A DNA stretch of 64,000 nt, from assembly GCA_023382715.1 (NCBI GenBank), contig JAHDWP010000004.1, forward strand, positions 85,482-149,481. Reading direction: 5' to 3'. The first letter of the stretch is position 1. Each line of letters starts with the position of its first letter. This DNA comes from Anaerolineae bacterium (lineage in GTDB: Bacteria; Chloroflexota; Anaerolineae; Aggregatilineales; Aggregatilineaceae). A program made the position numbers and the translations under genes. The notes below the pieces were generated by a model, which made no database searches, was not told the origin of the DNA, and was given only the letters and a program-made list of their open reading frames with translations. Below, piece after piece: positions 55,590-64,000 of the stretch.

Positions 55590-56159
55590 CTACGGATAGA
55601 CGAAGCTGGCCGCTTCTGGCCGGGCCAGCCACTCAGCCAGAAGCTGTGCGTGGGCGTCTTTCTCCGAGAGGATGGGATCAGTCACCGGCCAGGTGATGCC
55701 GATGGCCGGATCGTCCCAGCGGATGCCGCTCTCCGCCGCCGGGTTGTAGAGCGCCGTGCATTTATAGTAGACGACGGCCACCTCTGACAGCGCGCAGAAC
55801 CCGCGCGCGAAACCCGCCGGCGCCCAGAGCTGGCGCTGGTCCTCCGCCGACGCCTCGATGCCGAACCACTGGCCGAGCGTCGGCGCCCCCTGGCGGATGT
55901 CCACCGCCACCAGGAAGGCGCGGCCCGTCGCCACGCGCATCAGCTTGGCCATCGGCGCATCCCACTGGAAGTGCAGGCCGCGGATCACCCCCCGCACGGA
56001 AGAGGACTGGTTGTCTTGCACGAACTCGTCGGGGATGCCCAGCGCGGCGAAGGCGTCGCGCCGGTAGGCTTCCATGAAATAGCCCCGGTGGTCCCTGAAC
56101 ACGCCGGGGACGATGACCTTGACAGCACCGAAGTGCTCGCTCTCAATCTCGAACGGCAC
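55590..56159 (-). CDS. rfbC: dTDP-4-dehydrorhamnose 3,5-epimerase
   Basis: This 189-residue cupin makes dTDP-L-lyxo-4-hexulose for rhamnose synthesis. FVQDNQSSSVRGVIRGLHFQW contains the conserved His in LHFQ; VVYYKCTALYNPAAESGIRW has the tyrosine and substrate loop; WAPAGFARGFCALSE is typical. The start is GTG at 56159 behind GGGAG. Other rfb genes are not in the window. Confidence 0.92.
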   Translation of the reverse strand: MPFEIESEHFGAVKVIVPGVFRDHRGYFMEAYRRDAFAALGIPDEFVQDNQSSSVRGVIRGLHFQWDAPMAKLMRVATGRAFLVAVDIRQGAPTLGQWFGIEASAEDQRQLWAPAGFARGFCALSEVAVVYYKCTALYNPAAESGIRWDDPAIGITWPVTDPILSEKDAHAQLLAEWLARPEAASFVYP

Positions 56160-56189
56160 GCGCGACTCCCTGTGAATGCTGGGCCGGCA

Positions 56190-57116
56190 TCAGCGGCGGA
56201 AGAAATTGCTGGCGATGAACCACACGTTGGCCGGACGCTCGGCCAGGCGGCGCATGAAGAAAGGATACCACTCCGTCCCGTAGCCCGCATACACGCGCAC
56301 GGTGAAGCCGTCATCGCGAAGCTGGGCCTGCAGGCTGGGCCGGATGCCGTAGAGCATTTGGAACTCGAAACTGTCATAGGGCACGTTATGGGCGCGGATG
56401 TACACTTTGGCGGCGTCAACTATCTTCTCGTCGTGGGTGGCAATCGCCAGGAAAGCGCCCGCAGCGCGCGCCTCTTCGCTCAGGAACAGCTCGATCAGGC
56501 GCACGAAGTTCGCGTCTACAGCAGCTTTCTTGGGGAAGGCGCGGTCGGGCGGCTCTTTGTACGCGCCCTTGCACAGGCGGACGAACGCCCCTTCTGCCGC
56601 CAGCGCGCGCATGTCCTCTTCGCTGCGCAACAGGTACGCCTGGATGACCGTGCCCACGTTGGTGAAGTCCTGGCGCAGCGCCCGGAAGACGCGCAGCGTG
56701 CTGTCCACGTAATCGGAGCTTTCCATGTCAATGGTGATGTGGTTGCCGATCTCTTTGGCGCGCTCCAGGATGCGGCGCATGTTATCCAGGCACAGTTGCT
56801 CACTGATGTCGAGACCAAGCTGCGTCAGTTTGAGCGACGCGGTCGCGCGCACGCCGTTGTTGGCGATGGCGTCCAGCAGGTTGAGGTAATCCTGCGCTGC
56901 CTGGACAGCGCCCTGTTCGTCGGTCACGCTTTCGCCGAGATGGTCGAGCGCGACCTCCAGCCCGTCACCGTTCAGGCGGCGGGCCGCTTCGACGGCTTCG
57001 GGCAGCGTTTCGCCGGCGACGAAACGCTCGGCGCTGCGGCGCGCCGGGCCGATGTTGGTGATGAGGGATTTGGCCCAGTTGGCCCGAGAGAGATAGAGGA
57101 GGGCGGAGCGAAGCAT
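56190..57116 (-). CDS. putA: Proline dehydrogenase
   Basis: This 308-residue monofunctional FAD-dependent proline dehydrogenase (PutA N-terminal/PRODH barrel) has VEAARRLNGDGLEVALDHL, ITIDMESSDYVDSTLRVF (the D-x-E-S motif), FVRLCKGAYKEP, EFQMLYGIRPSLQAQL, and GTEWYPFFMRRLAERPANVW, which carries the conserved R-R pair for proline. It oxidises proline to pyrroline-5-carboxylate, feeding electrons to the membrane. The ATG at 57116 has AAAGGA 8 bases upstream; the TTG at 57122 does not. P5C dehydrogenase is not adjacent. Confidence 0.93.
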   Translation of the reverse strand: MLRSALLYLSRANWAKSLITNIGPARRSAERFVAGETLPEAVEAARRLNGDGLEVALDHLGESVTDEQGAVQAAQDYLNLLDAIANNGVRATASLKLTQLGLDISEQLCLDNMRRILERAKEIGNHITIDMESSDYVDSTLRVFRALRQDFTNVGTVIQAYLLRSEEDMRALAAEGAFVRLCKGAYKEPPDRAFPKKAAVDANFVRLIELFLSEEARAAGAFLAIATHDEKIVDAAKVYIRAHNVPYDSFEFQMLYGIRPSLQAQLRDDGFTVRVYAGYGTEWYPFFMRRLAERPANVWFIASNFFRR

Positions 57117-57282
57117 TGTCAAAATCCTTTGCTCAAGTATCTACCCGTTACTGCTCATTATTGTACGCACCGCCGCGAGCGCTCACAAATGGCGACTGGC
57201 AGCCGTTTCCCTGCCAGAAAGCAACAGCAGAGCGCCGCAATGGCGCTCTGGCATCACGCGCACGCGACCCTGCTGTGCAACG

Positions 57283-58080
57283 TCACGAGCTGGGGTTGGT
57301 TGCCTCAGCGGGGGCGGCGGCTGCGTCACGCGAATAACCGGGGACGACAATCGCCACCTGGTACGCGGCTCCACCGCGCTCCACGACCTGCATATTGCCC
57401 TGGCGCTCGCGCGCGCTCAGCCAGATGTCGGTGGCCAGTTGGTGTTCCAGCCAGCGCTCTTCCTGGCTCGCGGCCAGCTCGCGCAGCGTGAAAGGGGCGT
57501 CGGGCGGCCATAACCAGGACGGAGCGGCGGAGTCGCGCGGGATTTCGTAGGCGCTCACCCAGCCCGCCGCCGGCAGCACGCGCACCGGCGTGCTGCTCAA
57601 CCGCTCGCAGCGTTCCAGGATGTGGTTGTAGCTGTTCTGCGGCCAGGAGCTATAGCGGCGCACAGTGCGCGTCTCGTTGTAGAGCGATACGGTGATGCTC
57701 TCGATCACCGGGCTGACTTCGCTGGACAGGATCAGCTCATCTTCCCATTCGTAGAAGCCGCGCCCGATGATGTCTTCCAGAAAGGCGCGGATGACCGCGT
57801 CATCGGTCACGCGCGCTTCCAGGATGTCTTCTGCGCCATATTCCCCCACCGTGGTCCACACCACGCGACCATCTCCCCACAGCGTGCACGGCGGAATGCT
57901 GTTGAGCAGGGAAGCTGGACTGTCTTCCAGGGGGCGGTTATCCAGACGGACGACGATCGCATCCGGGGCGCGGCTCCAATCGAACAGGCCGAGCTGAGAG
58001 CCGCCCCCGTCCTTGTCGTCATCACCGCACGCCGCCAACAGCAGCACTACCAGCGCCAGCAGCAGCCATCCTCGTCGCAT
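57283..58080 (-). CDS. Lipoprotein of unknown function
   Basis: This 265-residue protein has a lipobox: LLLALVVLLLAACGDDDKDGG, with Cys around residue 17. The mature part has DAIVVRLDNRPLEDSPASLL, ESITVSLYNETRTVRRYSS and WLEHQLATDIWLSARERQGN. No known domain is recognised. A linker rich in Asp/Lys/Gly follows the lipid anchor. The ATG at 58080 follows GAGGAGCGG. It is monocistronic, with a -10 box TACAAT at 58117 (minus). Confidence 0.75.
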   Translation of the reverse strand: MRRGWLLLALVVLLLAACGDDDKDGGGSQLGLFDWSRAPDAIVVRLDNRPLEDSPASLLNSIPPCTLWGDGRVVWTTVGEYGAEDILEARVTDDAVIRAFLEDIIGRGFYEWEDELILSSEVSPVIESITVSLYNETRTVRRYSSWPQNSYNHILERCERLSSTPVRVLPAAGWVSAYEIPRDSAAPSWLWPPDAPFTLRELAASQEERWLEHQLATDIWLSARERQGNMQVVERGGAAYQVAIVVPGYSRDAAAAPAEATNPSS

Positions 58081-58116
58081 CGTCCGCTCCTCGCAGCCTC
58101 CAATCCATCTGAGCGC

Positions 58117-58122
58117 ATTGTA
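58117..58122 (-). promoter_or_regulatory. -10 box of the lipoprotein gene
   Basis: TACAAT on the minus strand (58122 to 58117) in GGACTACAATGCGC, about 30 bases of leader. Confidence 0.4.
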
Positions 58123-58201
58123 GTCCCGCTTCCTTCCTACCACAAGCGGCGCAGCATGGACGGATCCACGAACAGGTTGTCAGCGGATCATCTGCCGCCG
58201 C

Positions 58202-58231
58202 CGTAGAGGCGTATTGCAATACGCCCCTACG
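58202..58231. repeat. Near-perfect 30-base palindrome (family C)
   Basis: The central GGCGTATTGCAATACGCC (58208-58225) is an exact 18-base palindrome. Extended by GTAGA/CCTAC it is 30 bases with one mismatch. It recurs with a drifted centre at 60661-60680. Confidence 0.8.
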
Positions 58232-58290
58232 AAATCTCACCTCTGCCTGGCACTCAGTGAGCTGCTGACAACCTGCGCACACTCAACGAA

Positions 58291-58320
58291 CCCGGCTGCC
58301 TAAACGTTCGGGCAGCCGGG
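58291..58320 (-). terminator. Hairpin after the VIT/vWA gene
   Basis: CCCGGCTGCC (58291-58300) and GGCAGCCGGG (58311-58320) pair perfectly with a 10-base loop. Read on the minus strand it follows the stop of the VIT/vWA gene by about 36 bases, but the run after it is only TTCGTTG. Confidence 0.5.
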
Positions 58321-58355
58321 GCAGTCGAGACGGCGATGAGGGGAAGGCCCGCTGG

Positions 58356-60530
58356 TTACTCCGGCACGATCTCGTAAGCCTGCCCTTCCCAGACGAAGAG
58401 CACCCGCTCGCCGAGCGCCAGAAACTCGCCGATCTGCGGATCGAGATCGAGCAGGGCGAAGTAGGCGTCGCTGAGGAACGCGACCTGGTGAGGGGTCATT
58501 GTGTCGGCGTCGTAGCGCGTGTCCATCCACACGCCATCCCGCCAGACGAACGTCCGGTCGCCCACGTAGCGCAGGGGCTGGCCGCCGGCTGCGGCGTACT
58601 TCTCTGCGTCACCTGGGGCGGCTGTCTCGTCGCGGAAGGTCATCGTCGGGGCCGCGACCGGAGCTTCGGCTCCGGCCAGGTTCGCGGTGGTCTGCGCGGC
58701 GTCCACTGCCGCCCCGCCCGACGGCGCGGCGAACGAAGCGTCCGCCTCGGCCTCGAAGAGCATCTGCGCTTCCTCGCGCCCCTGCTGGGTGAAGATGTCG
58801 TCTTCGGTGATCAGGAAGGACGTATACGGCGTGATGATCCCGTAGCGGATGCTCAGGCGGATGATGCTGTCCACCAGCTCCGGGTCTTCGCCGTGCAGGC
58901 GGATGGCGTTGAGCAGCGCGCCGATCTTGCGCGTCGCCCACAGGCGGGGGATGAAGACCTCGCCGCCGGCCCTCTCACGGAAGCGAACCTCGTAAGTGTA
59001 GACTTTGCGCTCGCCGTCCAACTCGCCAACCAGGCGCACCGTCGCCGGGCCGCCGTCGCGATAGCGCCCGGTGATGATGAGCTGCGTCCCGGCGAACAGG
59101 TCGGGCAGCGGCGCGGCGGGGAACATTTCCTCGGCGCGCACGCCGTCCACTTCCAGCCGCACGTTGGTCAGCACCGGCGCGCTGATCTTGTTGTAGAGGC
59201 TGCTCACTTCCTCGTCAATGCGCTGGCCGAGGCGCACGTAGGTGCCCGCGCCGCGAAACGCCTGGTGAAGCTGGTCGAGCAGGAGGGTGTCCACATCGTC
59301 GCCCACGCCGAAGGTGAAGATGCGCACGTTGGGTCGGGCAGCCCTCTCTACGTTATCGAGAATGGCGGTCGTATCGGTTTCGCCCTCGGTCGCCAGGCCG
59401 TCGGTCAGGAAAAGTATCACCGTCGGGCGCTCGCGGTCGGCCAGGCGCATCGCTTCGCGCAGCGCGCCGTCAATGTCCGTGCCGCCCAGCGCTTCCAGCC
59501 CGGCAATCCACTCCTTCGCCTCCGCCGCCGCGCTGACCGACTGCATATCCTCGGCGAAGACGCGGTAACCGGTGCTGAACACGACCAGGTTGAAGCGGTC
59601 GCGGCGATTGAGGTTGTTCAGCACGAACTTGACGGCTTCGCGGGCCTGGTCCCACTTCTCGCCGTGCATCGAGCCGGACTGATCGAGCACGATGATCACA
59701 TCCTTGGCGACGATGCGTTCGGAGTCGGCGCTCACCGGCGGCGTGATCAGCAGGGTGAAGAAGCCGTCTTCATAGGCGCTCTCGCGGTAGCTCAGCAGAT
59801 TGGCACTGATCTCCTCGCGGGCCAGCCCGTAGTACAGCGCGAAGTCGCCGTCGGGACGCACGTAGCCGCCCTCGTAGCCGGCGCGGAAGGCGTACTGCCC
59901 GTCGCGCGAGATGGCGACCGGGTGCGTGGGCGAGTAGATGGTGCTGATCGGGTCGTTTGAGCGCACGCTGACGCTGATGCTGAGCCGCTCGACCGGGCGG
60001 CGGGTCAGGTGATCGGTGCGCAGCGGATACACGTAGCGCACCAGCCCATCTTCGACCGGCAGAAGCTGGCCGTACTCGATCTCGATCCTGACTTTGGAGA
60101 AGGGCTGGATGGGGAACACGCTGGCCTGGATGGCTCCCGCGCCGACGTATTCGAGCAGGGCCGGGTCGCGCATCTGGCGCACGATCTCGTCGTAGATGGC
60201 GCGCGCTTCGCCGGCGTCGAGAATCCGCGCCTCAATCGGCTTGCCATCCACCCACATGACCAGGTTCGACACGGCAGCGCCAGCGGGCAGCGGGAAGACA
60301 TACGTCCCCTCGGCGATGCGCGCGCTGTCGTTGTAGAAGACCTGCTCGATGCGCGTCGTGGCCACCTGGTCGCCAATCTCCACGTTCACGCGGTGCGATT
60401 CGATGATCACGCCCTCGTCGAGCAGGAATGGCTGGTGTGCCTGGGCGGGAGCATCGAGGGCGGCCAACGCCGGACCGATTCCGACCGTGAGCAGTGCCAG
60501 CAGCAATAAGCAGGTGATGGTACGTTTCAT
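58356..60530 (-). CDS. Secreted VIT-domain and von Willebrand factor A protein
   Basis: This 724-residue protein starts with a signal peptide (MKRTITCLLLLALLTVGIGP, cut near ALA-AL). A VIT domain (about 35-165: RVNVEIGDQVATTRIEQVFY, ARAIYDEIVRQMRDPALLEY) is followed by a vWA domain with a complete MIDAS: DQSGS (283-287), the Thr in GGTDIDGAL, and FLTDGLATEG. This is the layout of inter-alpha-trypsin inhibitor heavy chains. A beta-rich region then leads to an Ala-rich linker (about 600-650). No C-terminal anchor is visible. It could bind ligands or the matrix in a metal-dependent way. The ATG follows GGAGAGA. Confidence 0.9.
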   Translation of the reverse strand: MKRTITCLLLLALLTVGIGPALAALDAPAQAHQPFLLDEGVIIESHRVNVEIGDQVATTRIEQVFYNDSARIAEGTYVFPLPAGAAVSNLVMWVDGKPIEARILDAGEARAIYDEIVRQMRDPALLEYVGAGAIQASVFPIQPFSKVRIEIEYGQLLPVEDGLVRYVYPLRTDHLTRRPVERLSISVSVRSNDPISTIYSPTHPVAISRDGQYAFRAGYEGGYVRPDGDFALYYGLAREEISANLLSYRESAYEDGFFTLLITPPVSADSERIVAKDVIIVLDQSGSMHGEKWDQAREAVKFVLNNLNRRDRFNLVVFSTGYRVFAEDMQSVSAAAEAKEWIAGLEALGGTDIDGALREAMRLADRERPTVILFLTDGLATEGETDTTAILDNVERAARPNVRIFTFGVGDDVDTLLLDQLHQAFRGAGTYVRLGQRIDEEVSSLYNKISAPVLTNVRLEVDGVRAEEMFPAAPLPDLFAGTQLIITGRYRDGGPATVRLVGELDGERKVYTYEVRFRERAGGEVFIPRLWATRKIGALLNAIRLHGEDPELVDSIIRLSIRYGIITPYTSFLITEDDIFTQQGREEAQMLFEAEADASFAAPSGGAAVDAAQTTANLAGAEAPVAAPTMTFRDETAAPGDAEKYAAAGGQPLRYVGDRTFVWRDGVWMDTRYDADTMTPHQVAFLSDAYFALLDLDPQIGEFLALGERVLFVWEGQAYEIVPE

Positions 60531-60660
60531 GATATTCTCTCCACGACACTAGGCAGCGCCGGACGGTGCGAATTCTCTTGCGTGCTATGCCATAGACGCT
60601 GGCGGGCGCGCAAAGGTTCCCGCGATCGCGTGGAGGCGCGCGGCTAATGGGGAGGCAGTT

Positions 60661-60680
60661 GGGCGTATTGCGATACGCCC
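60661..60680. repeat. Family C palindrome in a long gap
   Basis: GGGCGTAT (60661-60668) and ATACGCCC (60673-60680) pair around TGCG. The gap 60531-60912 otherwise shows only a weak CATACT (60866-60871) that may be the -10 of the next gene. Confidence 0.65.
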
Positions 60681-60912
60681 CTGCCGGGCACGCTGCCGAT
60701 TCTGCGGATTCTATTTCAGCCCCCCACAAGTTTTGAGGCAACGGATCAGCGCTAAGGGCGAGCGAGCGCGGGTAGAGTCTCTGTCTCTGCGCCTCTGCGG
60801 TTCAGAGAATCCCGCTCCCAACGCCCGACGCGCCCCGGTGATGTGCCTTTTCCGGCCACTTGCGGCATACTTGGGGGGCACCTGACTGCGCACAGTCATA
60901 GGAAAACCGACC

Positions 60913-62130
60913 GTGCCCGACCCAAACCTGCCCCATGAATTAGAAGCCGAGCGCCTGCTGGAGACCGTTCGCCATCTGAGCGTGAACATCGGGCCGCGCC
61001 GCCCGACCAGCCCAGGAGAGCGCGAAGCGGCGGCGTATGTTCACGAGACGATTCGCCGCCTGAACCGCGACTGGGAGCTGGTCAACCAGCCATTTCGCAG
61101 CGTGACCGGATTCCGCGTACGTATCGCGCCGCTGGCAGTCCTGACCGGGCTGAGTCTGCTCTTTGGGCTGCGCCGGAGCCGCCAGGCCCAGATCAGCGGC
61201 GGGCTGTTGTCCATCGCGCTGAGCGTCATGAGTCGCGATGCATTTCTGGCCCGCCCCTCTGTCTGGGAGACCTGGCTGCCGCGCGGCGAGTCCGGCAATG
61301 TGATCGTGCGCATCCCGCCCCGCCGCAAGATCGAGCGGCGCGTTGTCTTCGTGGCGCACCTCGATTCGGGCGTTCATCGCCTGACGACGAGCGGGCGCAT
61401 CGCCCACTACCTGCCCTATACGTTGGGCGGCCTCACGCTGATGGCGCTCACCGGGGGCGTGCTGTCTGTGCTGGCAGGGCGCCAGGCGCGCTGGCGCGGG
61501 CTGCGGGCGTTGCTGGGGCTTTCGGCGCTGGGCGCGGCGGGGCTGGCCGTGGCCGACGAAACCGGGCCGAATGCCGACGGGGCCGTCGGCAATGCGTCGG
61601 GCGTGGCCGTGCTGCTGGGGCTGGCCCACGCGCTGGCCCGCCATCCGCTGGAATCCACCGAAGTTGTGCTGGCCTTCACCGGCACGGGCACGGCGACCTG
61701 CACCGGCGCCGACGTGCTGGCGACGGCTTATGGCGAGGCGTGGAAAGAGGCGCTGTGGGTGGTGGTGGATCAGGTTGGCGCGGGCGAGCTGTGCTGGGTG
61801 ACGCGGCACGGCATCAGCCCCTACGCCTATTATTACCCGCACCCCGATGCCGTGCGCGTCATGGAGCGCGTTGCCGACGCGCGCCCCGACCTGGGGCTGC
61901 TGGGCAAGACCCTGCTGACAGTGGACGAGCTGGCCATTCTGCGCGACCGCGATCTGCGCGCCGTCGCCCTGATGGGCTACGACCGCTCCACCGGCCTGAT
62001 CCCTCACTGGCGGCAAAACAGCGACACGCTCCGGGCCATCGTGCCAGATGCCCTGGAGCGGGCCGCCAACGCCTGTTGGACGGCTGCCCGCGCGTTGGAC
62101 GAAAGCGATACCTGGCCGTTCGAGCAGTGA
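60913..62130 (+). CDS. M28-family peptidase homologue with a degraded active site
   Basis: This 405-residue protein starts with the usual M28 N-terminal (ERLLETVRHLSVNIGPRRPT). Helices at about 75-110 and 165-210 are followed by the catalytic-type core. HLDSG (His149) is kept, and so is VVVDQVG (Asp). The metal-bridging Asp in D-D/N-ASG is lost (here GAVGNASG, Gly226). The E-E pair after the FTGTG segment is A-T (residues 261-262). The terminal His365 in HWRQNSDT is kept. Loss of two to three ligands means it is probably not a zinc peptidase. The added membrane helices are unusual for the family. It may be a surface or scaffold protein. The start is GTG. Confidence 0.8.
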   Translation: MPDPNLPHELEAERLLETVRHLSVNIGPRRPTSPGEREAAAYVHETIRRLNRDWELVNQPFRSVTGFRVRIAPLAVLTGLSLLFGLRRSRQAQISGGLLSIALSVMSRDAFLARPSVWETWLPRGESGNVIVRIPPRRKIERRVVFVAHLDSGVHRLTTSGRIAHYLPYTLGGLTLMALTGGVLSVLAGRQARWRGLRALLGLSALGAAGLAVADETGPNADGAVGNASGVAVLLGLAHALARHPLESTEVVLAFTGTGTATCTGADVLATAYGEAWKEALWVVVDQVGAGELCWVTRHGISPYAYYYPHPDAVRVMERVADARPDLGLLGKTLLTVDELAILRDRDLRAVALMGYDRSTGLIPHWRQNSDTLRAIVPDALERAANACWTAARALDESDTWPFEQ

Positions 62131-62158
62131 CCGCGCGTGCACCTCGCTGTCCGGCGGC

Positions 62159-63712
62159 TCACTGACTCTGATCAGCCGCCGCCCCAATCAGCGATTGCTT
62201 GAGGTCCCACAGCGCCTGGGTGAGCGATACGTGATAGATGTGCGGGTTGACCAGGCGCAGCACGCCGGGGTCGAGCCGCTCGGTGTCGGCACGGCGCAGG
62301 GCGCGCATCTCCTCGATGGTGGGCAGGTCGTAAACCAGCCGCCCCTCGCGCAGCACCTCGACCAGCAGCGGCTCGACCCCGGAGATCTCCTGGTGCGCCA
62401 GCGCCCGGCACTTGGCGCGATCCGCCGGGTGGCGCAGCAGCAGCCTGTCCGCTGTGCGCGGGTCTTCGTCGGCCAGGCTCAGCAGATCGGCGGTCGCCTT
62501 GCCGCGCTCATCATAGATGCGCCACACGCGCTTGTGACCGGGGTTGGGCGTCTTGTCCGGCGAATCCGACAGTTTGATCGCCGGTGTCCAGCGGCCCGTG
62601 TCGCACACGGCCACCAGCTTGTACACGCCGCCCAGGGCTGGCTCGCCCCACGAGGTGATCAGCCGCGTCCCCGCGCCGAAAGCCAGCCGCCTGATCAGGT
62701 GATCGGCGTCGAGGCCCCAGCGCGGCGCTTCGTCCCGAATCTGAGTGATGATCTGCCAGATGACCAGCTCGTCGAGGTTGTTGGAGAGGACGATGGTCGT
62801 ATCGGGGAAGCCCGCATCGTCGAGCAGCCTGGCCGCCTGGATGCTCAGATAGGCCAGGTCGCCGGAATCCAGGCGGATACCGACTGGCTCGTGCCCCTTG
62901 CGGCGCAATTCCTCGAAGACGGTGATCGCGTTGGGGATGCCGCTGTCGAGCGAGTCAATGGTGTCCACCAGCAGCAGGCAGTCGTCGGGGTAGCTCTCTG
63001 CGTAGGCGCGGAACGCCCCCAGCTCGCCCATGCCCAGCGCCATGAAGACCTGCACCATGCTGTGGGCGTGCGTGCCTTTGGGCGGGTAGCCCAGCACGCG
63101 CGAGATACCCACGCTGGACGAGAAATCTGCCCCGCCGATCAGCGCCGCGCGCGTGCCGGCGTTTGCGCCCCGGTCGTGACCGCGTCGCACGCCGAACTCC
63201 AGCAGCAGCCGCCCGCGCCCGCTGAAGTGCATCCGTGCGGCTTTGGTGGCGATCAGCGTCTGGTAGTTGAGATGATTGAGCAGCGCGGTTTCGAGCAGTT
63301 GGGCGGGCACCAGTGGCCCCTGCACGATGGTCAGCGGGACGTTGGGATGCACGACGCGCCCTTCGGGGATGGCGTGCAGCGTCAGGCCCTCAAAGGTGCC
63401 GTTGGTGCCCAGCCAGCCCAGAAAGTCGTCGGCGAAGAGGCGCTCGCCGGTGCGCCCGCGCTGCCCGCGCAGGTATTCGAGATCTTCGGCGGTCAGGTGC
63501 GCCTCGGTCATCCAGTCGAGCAGCCATTCCAGCCCGGCGTTGACGCAGTAGCCCGCTTTGTGCGCGCCGTAATCGGGATTGTCGCGGAAGAAGTGATCGA
63601 ACTGCACCGTCTTCTCGTGCAGGCCCGTGCGATAGTAAAGCTGGGCCATCGTCAGTTGGTAGAAGTCGGTGAAGAGGATGCCCTCCGCCACGCGACGTTG
63701 TGCCTCTTTCAT
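62159..63712 (-). CDS. pncB: Nicotinate phosphoribosyltransferase
   Basis: This 517-residue enzyme joins nicotinate with PRPP in NAD salvage. [19 protein letters not shown] is the typical start. [20 protein letters not shown] and [20 protein letters not shown] contain the PRPP region and the conserved H-A-H pair near the phosphohistidine. [21 protein letters not shown] and [20 protein letters not shown] are typical. It is longer than the ~400-residue E. coli form and closer to the PncB1/longer type. It pairs functionally with nadK in this window. Confidence 0.93.
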   Translation of the reverse strand: MKEAQRRVAEGILFTDFYQLTMAQLYYRTGLHEKTVQFDHFFRDNPDYGAHKAGYCVNAGLEWLLDWMTEAHLTAEDLEYLRGQRGRTGERLFADDFLGWLGTNGTFEGLTLHAIPEGRVVHPNVPLTIVQGPLVPAQLLETALLNHLNYQTLIATKAARMHFSGRGRLLLEFGVRRGHDRGANAGTRAALIGGADFSSSVGISRVLGYPPKGTHAHSMVQVFMALGMGELGAFRAYAESYPDDCLLLVDTIDSLDSGIPNAITVFEELRRKGHEPVGIRLDSGDLAYLSIQAARLLDDAGFPDTTIVLSNNLDELVIWQIITQIRDEAPRWGLDADHLIRRLAFGAGTRLITSWGEPALGGVYKLVAVCDTGRWTPAIKLSDSPDKTPNPGHKRVWRIYDERGKATADLLSLADEDPRTADRLLLRHPADRAKCRALAHQEISGVEPLLVEVLREGRLVYDLPTIEEMRALRRADTERLDPGVLRLVNPHIYHVSLTQALWDLKQSLIGAAADQSQ

Positions 63713-63764
63713 GGCGGCTCCTTGTGCACGTCTGGTCGTTCTCCGGCTCCATTATCTCCCATTC

Positions 63765-64000
63765 GCGCCGGCCCTGCACCCTTCAGGGGGTTGGGGGATG
63801 GGGGCCGCTTCGTTTCTTCCCATGTGTGCCAACTTAAGCCTGGTTGTGCACGCCTCTCCCTCTGAAGCCCCCTTTCCACACGCGGAGAGGGGCAAGCCGA
63901 GCGCCGCGCGGCTGGGGGTGAGGTAAAGCTCTGCTGCGCCCCGGCTGACCTCACCCCCGCTCGGCGCTGACGCGCCTTGCTCCCCTTCTCCCCTTGGAGG
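63765..64000. repeat. Cluster of C/G-rich family A repeat units at the right edge
   Basis: Several units follow one another: AGGGGGTTGGGGGATGGGGG, CCCCTTTCCACACGCGGAGA (like 42254-42277), TGACCTCACCCCCGC (as at 32935), and CGCCTTGCTCCCCTTCTCCC, which matches the last tandem unit at 40546-40590. The window ends inside it. Confidence 0.7.

Overview
The window is a high-GC bacterial chromosome segment with closely packed genes. It most resembles the phylum Chloroflexota (Anaerolineae-like). This is an inference from the mix of genes: an aap-type amino-acid ABC operon, a very large secreted alpha-2-macroglobulin, a pyruvate:ferredoxin oxidoreductase, an orphan sortase with a Pro/Thr stalk, short hypothetical membrane proteins, and many GC-rich intergenic hairpin repeats. 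No rRNA, tRNA, CRISPR array, insertion sequence or prophage was recognised.

Layout. 1-3883: arginine biosynthesis operon (end of argC, then argB, argD, a short argA-type acetyltransferase, argJ). 4278-10241: polar amino-acid ABC transporter (binding protein, two permeases, ATPase) followed by a tandem universal stress protein. 10413-15700 (minus): sugar ABC transporter (binding protein and two permeases) with two Gfo/Idh/MocA oxidoreductases. 15992-20917: a MoCo-sulfurase-like class V aminotransferase, an exported isoaspartate methyltransferase, and a membrane spermidine-synthase-like protein. 21322-25970: a REC-histidine kinase hybrid, an SbcC-like ATPase, and a methyltransferase. 26323-32785: a pentaheme cytochrome, a PfkB kinase, an SLC13/RCK_C transporter, and a UroD-like protein. 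33057-37924: NAD kinase, a zinc-finger membrane protein, recN, an AmrS-type radical SAM enzyme, and a small unknown protein. 38190-44189 (minus): a KBL/BioF-type enzyme, a STAS protein, a YeaQ-type membrane protein, holA, a DUF6391-like protein, a sortase, and a HAD phosphatase. 44513-55388: nifJ, then alpha-2-macroglobulin on the opposite strand, then a DHOD-like protein. 55590-63712: rmlC, proline dehydrogenase, a lipoprotein, a VIT/vWA protein, a degenerate M28 peptidase, and nicotinate phosphoribosyltransferase.

How the genes work together. The arg operon encodes the acetyl-cycle of ornithine synthesis. Both ABC operons place a hairpin between the binding-protein gene and the first permease gene, which suggests that more binding protein than permease is made. 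Proline dehydrogenase, nifJ and the amino-acid importer point to growth on amino acids or peptides. The secreted alpha-2-macroglobulin and the VIT/vWA protein form a surface or extracellular protein set.

The most unusual items are: (i) an AapM permease carrying a large beta-rich extracytoplasmic domain; (ii) an isoaspartate methyltransferase with a lipoprotein signal; (iii) an M28-family protein that has lost most of its metal ligands; (iv) several families of intergenic hairpin repeats, one of which runs into the 3' end of two unrelated genes; and (v) a recurring extended -10 promoter motif. All function calls come from reading the sequence. No database search was run.
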